64,000 nucleotides of DNA. Source: Fagopyrum homotropicum. Lineage: Eukaryota > Streptophyta > Magnoliopsida > Caryophyllales > Polygonaceae. Positions 59,380-64,000 of the stretch are shown in pieces. Position 1 is the stretch's first letter; each line of letters starts with the position of its first letter. The stretch covers positions 9,002,501-9,066,500 of the forward strand of contig BSWB01000001.1 in the NCBI GenBank assembly GCA_033239125.1. The letters run 5' to 3'. The notes beneath the pieces were generated by a model. It made no database searches and was not told the origin of the DNA. It saw nothing but the letters and a program-made list of their open reading frames with translations. The position numbers were made by a program, and so were the translations under genes.

Positions 59380-60790
59380 GTTGTTGAGATGGCCACTCAA
59401 GAGGATAAGGCGCATTCGACCATTATGTTGTGTCTCGCAGATGATGTCTGATGCAAGGTTTCGGATCAGGACACTATAACCAAATTGTTGTTGAATTTGG
59501 AGAACCTCGACATGACAAAGTCTCTCACCAATAAGTTTCTTCTAAAGCAAATTTTGTTCAGCCTGCGAATACAAGAAGGTACGCAACTTCGTGCATACTT
59601 AGATCACTTTAACACAATTCTTTTAGATTTGCGTAATATTGAGGTTAAGATTGAAGATAAGGATGTTGCGTTGATTATGATATCTTTTTCGTCATCATAT
59701 AAATTTCGTTCAGTCATTTGTTGGTGGAAAACATATCACTACTCTGAAAGACGTCAGGGGTACCCTTCATACAAGGGAACTAAGTCACAAGGTGAATGAA
59801 AGTGGTGTAAGTAAGGACGGTCATACATCTGGCTTGTATAGAAGCGGAGGCAAGGGACAAAAAAAATTAGGGAAGAAGAAGGACAAGAAGTCATCTTTTT
59901 TAAAAGGTCCTAAGCCTAATGATGTTTGCAACTATTGTAAGGAGAAAGAGCATTGGAAACGTATGTCCTAAGAAGAAGAAACCGCAATGCATAAGATGAT
60001 TTTAATTCAGATGAGGATAGATTTGGTTGTTGGTGGAAACACTTATCAGGTTGATGTGTGAATTCTTTATTCCGGAGATTCCTATCAAGTAAGTCCTAAT
60101 AGAGAGTGGTTTAAAACTTACAAGCAAGTAGATGGTGGCGGAAATTTTATGAACAATAATTTTGTCTACAAGGCGGTTGAGATTGGCTCGATTAAAATCA
60201 TAACACGTGATGGTAGATTATGCACATTGAACGAAGTCAGGCATGTTCCATTGATTACTGAGAATATGTTAAAAGAGGCACTTTGTATTTTCTGCAAGGT
60301 TCTTCTATTTCTGAGTCTAATTTCATTGCAACTTATGTGGTTCACAAGAATGATATGACAAAGTTATGACATATGAGACTTGGTCATATGAGTGGAAAAG
60401 TGATGCTTATTTTGGAAAAGGAAGATCTTTTTGGTGGTCACAAGATCACGAGCCTTGAAATCTGTGAGTGTTGTGTCCTTGGGAAGCTACACCGCAACAA
60501 GCTTTCAAAGGGTATTCCCATAACAAAAGACACACTTGATTACATTCATTCGGATTGTTGGGTCGGGCAAGAGTTGAGCCTCGAGGAGGTTAGGGGTATT
60601 TCTTGATTGTCATTGATGATTATTCAAGAATGACTTAGTTGTTTGTCATGAAACACAAAGGAGAAGCTTTCAAGAACTTCAAGGAGTGAAACACGTTAGT
60701 GAAAAATCAAACAAGGAAAAATATCAAAAGCTCGCGAATTGATAATGGTATGGAGGATCAGACAAGAAAAAAGGTGTTGGTGAAAAACAA
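59380..60790 (+). pseudogene. Ty1-copia gag-protease-integrase remnant
   Basis: In order on the plus strand: AHSTIMLCLADDV (gag start region), LENLDMTKSLTNKFLLKQIL and LRAYLDHFNTILLDLRNIEVK (UBN2-type gag), a zinc knuckle CNYCKEKEHWK near 59928, the SYQVSPNREWFKTYKQVDGG protease-adjacent block, the RHVPLITENM block, GAG-pre-integrase CECCVLGKLHRNKLSKG near 60463, and the integrase start LDYIHSDCW with DDYSR-like sequence near 60618. Stops and shifts interrupt it. No reverse transcriptase or LTR was found, so both ends are lost. Confidence 0.9.
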
Positions 60791-61026
60791 AAAGGCATCA
60801 CCAACAACAATGCTTAATGACACTATTTTCTTGTTGATGATAACTTCAATGTGTCACCAACAAAAAAGTTTATCTATACTACATCACATAACACCTTGAT
60901 AACATATTGATGGCTTTACCGCATTACATCAGGTGACACAATTTGCATTGTTCATGTCAGTACAAATTACCTAGGTAAAAATCTTGCTATTTGGTGACAT
61001 TTACTAATAATAAGGTGTTACCATGA

Positions 61027-61717
61027 CACTACAAACAGTTGATATCTTGTTAGCGCAATCATATAACACATTGATGTCAATGATATTTTGACAACATGTT
61101 GTCACTGAAAATACATACTTAAGATGTGTGCAGACGATATTTTGTTGACATATATGATGTGTTGACACCTTCTCTTCATGGTGTAATCAAAATAAACTTA
61201 ATTGGTGACATTTAGTTATTGGAGTAAACAACAAATTGTCATCTAGATGACATATATAATTGACAACCAAACAAAATAAACTATAAAATAGAAATAAATT
61301 ATTCCTTGAATCTTGATATAATAGTGAATAGAGGAAGGACTAGATGAAGGAATTTCGGAACCATAGTTTGAGAACGGACAATTTTGTGAATTTTTGTTAT
61401 TAAGTAAGAATTATTTTTTCTTTTTATAGAACTATGAACGAAATAAAAATATTGATGAAAAAATAGAAAGTCTCTCAAGTTTGGGAAAAGTCGTGGTTTA
61501 AAAGTACCGGTTGTATGAAAAAGTCGTGGTTTAAAACTATGGTTTTATTATATTGTTTTGAAAAGGGAACAAAAAACACAAAGTGCATTTTTAAACTGCA
61601 GTATATTAACATTTTTTTTCAAAATACACACGTAAACCGCAGTTTGATACTACGGTTTATGAAAATCGAAATAAAATCGTAATTTTAAACCGCAACTTCT
61701 TTGTATAACCCGTAGTG
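61027..61717. mobile_element. Candidate CACTA-like element, 691 bp
   Basis: Begins CACTACAAACAG and ends ...ACCCGTAGTG, so the two ends are CACTAC in inverted orientation. The right sub-terminal region repeats aaaccg(t/c)a words. The flanking triplets are tga and aga, so the 3-bp duplication is imperfect and the inverted repeats beyond six bases do not match well. Low confidence. Confidence 0.3.
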
Positions 61718-62064
61718 AGACTTACTATTCACGTCAATATATTTTTAGGTTCCTAATTTTTTTCACTTTTTGTTATCATTTAGAAAAAAAAGTCCCAAAT
61801 TTGTGTCCAATTTCTGAAACTGAAAAGGAATTAGTTTCTTGAATTAATAACTTATTTCATCGTCTCTACCAAAATTTTATGATTAAAATCCATTACTTGT
61901 ACTCTATTTGTGAGAAAAAGAAAAGCAGGGTAAGTAGAAAACACAATTGCCCCGTTTAGTCATTCAAATTAAGCCATAGTAATACACAATGCATCGTAAG
62001 GTATATATACGTCAACAGACAAACGCAAAGGATGAAACCAAGCCACAAGCAAACAGGAGAACAA

Positions 62065-63835
62065 CTACTTCATGTACTTCTGCAAGAACTTGCGGTGAAA
62101 GTCATTACGGACGGTGTCGTTGATGAAGCGTTTTGGCGCCTTGCTCTCTCCCCGCGCCTGATTCTTGAACACGACATCGTCATCCCACCTGAAACCGCAT
62201 TCAAATGAGAAACGATTAGAACATGCATATAACATATCAGGTTTTGTTTTTGGATACCGTGAGACTATTATTGCACTTGAATCTAACCTTCTTTTCACAC
62301 TAAAGTTTGTGGGGTTGTTGAAATTGAGTAATGGATTTCCTCTCATGAGTTCTGCTTCCTTGACTTTAAGATCTTCTTCCTGTTGTTGGCGTTCCTGCAA
62401 ACCCGAGAATAGTTCAAATTACACACATTATATAGAAAGAAAGTAAAGTAATATAAGCTAAACAATGCTATGCACTGAACTAGAACAATTGAACAAATTA
62501 TTGTTTCACAGTTAACTTATAAAGACCATCCTACCTGGCGCATCTTTTCTTCAGCTCTTTCCTTCTTTATTCGTTCAAGTTCAGCTAATAGAGCTTCAGT
62601 GTCATCGTCGTCATCATCCTCATCACTACATCAGCAAACAGATGTTATTAGGACAAGCTTAGAGGCCATGAATGAAAAAAAAACACATAGCATAGGTCCA
62701 TAAACAAACACCTAAAATTTAAGATTATCAGATATGCATAAGCATAAACAAACACCTAAAATTTAAGATTATCAGATATGCATAAGGAAATTCATGCTAG
62801 ACCTAAATCATTTTTTGACAACAAATATTTTTTAACTGATATGCTAGGCATAACGATATACATACTAAACTAACCTATCTTCATCACTTTTAAGTTCCAC
62901 ATCAGAATCATCAGCATCTACACTCCGTGGAAGAAGACAGTCTTCAAGATCCTTCTTTGAACCTGCATGCAAAGTTACCGATAAGCAACTGGAAGAAGGA
63001 CAAAAAGTATGGATTTCCATAATTAACTTATCCAGAAGCACTTACCTTCGAGAAGCAGATGTGCACCTCTTCTACGATCTCTATCCTCTGCCAAAAAGAT
63101 ATACATACATGAATACAACATCGTCTAGAAAGACATTAAAAGTTTATAAAGGAAATGTGTCATCGAAATTTCTTTTACCACTAAAGGACTTGTCTTTTGA
63201 AGAAAAATGTCTCCGCTCACGATCTTCTAGCTCCTCGCGTAGGTTCCTCTTTTGTACTTCATCCTGGGTGTCCTGTCCGTCCCGCCTGAAGCAATAAAAA
63301 AGATACTCAGCAAGAATGAATAGAGAAGACAAAACTTATTGACTAATTCAAAGGACCAAAAAATCAGATTATAATACTCAAAAGGTTACACTTATGAAAT
63401 TAGCGAGGATCAATCGTTCCAGAACCTTGTACACAATTTGTAATACAAAATCTATAATATGTAGCATTACTACATAAACCAAATTATTTCATTACCCAAA
63501 TTCAAACTAATATACATACAATAATCCATATAAACAACCCCAAGATAAAAACTCATCTTATAAATATATCCCGAAGAACTATAATACTAAAAGGTTGATA
63601 GTACCGATAACGAATATACTCTCAGGATATTGTGTAAAGAAACATCTCTATATATTACAAATTGGCACTGAGACACACAGAGATGCAAAGTTATAGATTC
63701 TTGCCTGGGCTTTAGAGTGGTATGGGCAGCAAGATCTCTTGAAGAATACTTTTGGGAAGGGCCAAATATCCTTGTACCACCTTGTTCATCTCCACCTTTA
63801 GCTGGTGCCCAAGTAGGTCTAGCTGCAGTAGTCAT
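62065..63835 (-). CDS. CWC15: Spliceosome-associated protein CWC15
   Basis: CWC15 is a small component of the Prp19-related (NTC) complex of activated spliceosomes in the nucleus. Seven exons (63705-63835, 63179-63285, 63046-63087, 62875-62962, 62535-62625, 62288-62394, 62065-62188) give 229 residues, the same length as the human protein. Landmarks: N-terminus MTTAARPTWAPAKGG and QKYSSRDLAAHTTLKPR; then GQDTQDEVQKRNLREELEDR; an acidic stretch with DEDDDDD; a helical region (LLAELERIKKERAEE); GNPLLNF; and the conserved end WDDDVVFKNQ ... RFINDTVRNDFHRKFL.KYMK. Intron 1 uses a GC donor (AG/GCAAGA) with a normal AG; the others are GT-AG. The gene looks intact. Confidence 0.94.
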
Positions 63836-64000
63836 ATCTTCTCAAGATTACCCGATCTACAATTCCACCGTGCATATTTTAAGATGTCAATAACATGAAT
63901 TTATAAACATCATTGAACTCAGAAATATAGCACCAATTTCATATCAACAATTATGCACCTATTTCATCAAACCATTGTTTGGTCTATCAATATTTAGACA
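63836..64000. other. CWC15 5' leader and upstream sequence
   Basis: Sequence upstream of the minus-strand ATG; an untranslated exon may lie beyond the window. No other feature was seen. Confidence 0.5.

Overview
The window is nuclear DNA of a flowering plant, most likely a eudicot. It is strongly AT-rich, its genes are split by GT-AG introns, and it carries plant-specific families (UGT89-type glycosyltransferases, a SOFL protein, an RGF/GOLVEN peptide precursor, a PPR remnant). The repeats are typical of plants: Athila-type and copia LTR elements, LINEs, Helitrons, and Mutator-, hAT- and Harbinger-like MITEs. I cannot name the species.

Layout. 1-7.6 kb: AT-rich DNA with a decayed Athila-like element on the minus strand. 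7.67-9.38 kb: first UGT gene. 9.5-18.4 kb: nested repeats, including a 6.4-kb copia element that holds a Helitron and a Mutator-like MITE. 18.6-24.1 kb: MITEs and a 3.07-kb LINE derivative with a 17-bp target duplication. 24.15-26.63 kb: second UGT gene with a hAT MITE in intron 1. 27-33.5 kb: Harbinger-like element, copia LTR remnant, small LINE. 33.64-35.48 kb: third UGT gene. 36.2-37.3 kb: RGF/GOLVEN locus on minus. 37.85-38.22 kb: a 370-bp LTR element. 39.9-41.1 kb: LINE and PPR remnants. 42.8-51.1 kb: MITEs and simple repeats. 51.35-51.71 kb: SOFL gene. 52.4-53.1 kb: two adjacent Helitrons. 54.06 kb: tRNA-Gly. 54.8-58.8 kb: STK16-like kinase gene on minus. 59.4-60.8 kb: copia gag-integrase remnant. 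62.1-63.8 kb: CWC15 on minus.

How the genes relate. The three UGTs are co-oriented tandem paralogues with the same three-exon design and very similar protein ends, so they arose by local duplication and then diverged. They probably glucosylate small phenolic metabolites; the exact acceptors cannot be read from sequence. The other genes are unrelated single loci (root peptide hormone, cytokinin-associated SOFL protein, protein kinase, spliceosome factor) and show no joint pathway. All splice sites, including the GC-AG intron in CWC15, were placed by hand from reading frame and consensus sites.
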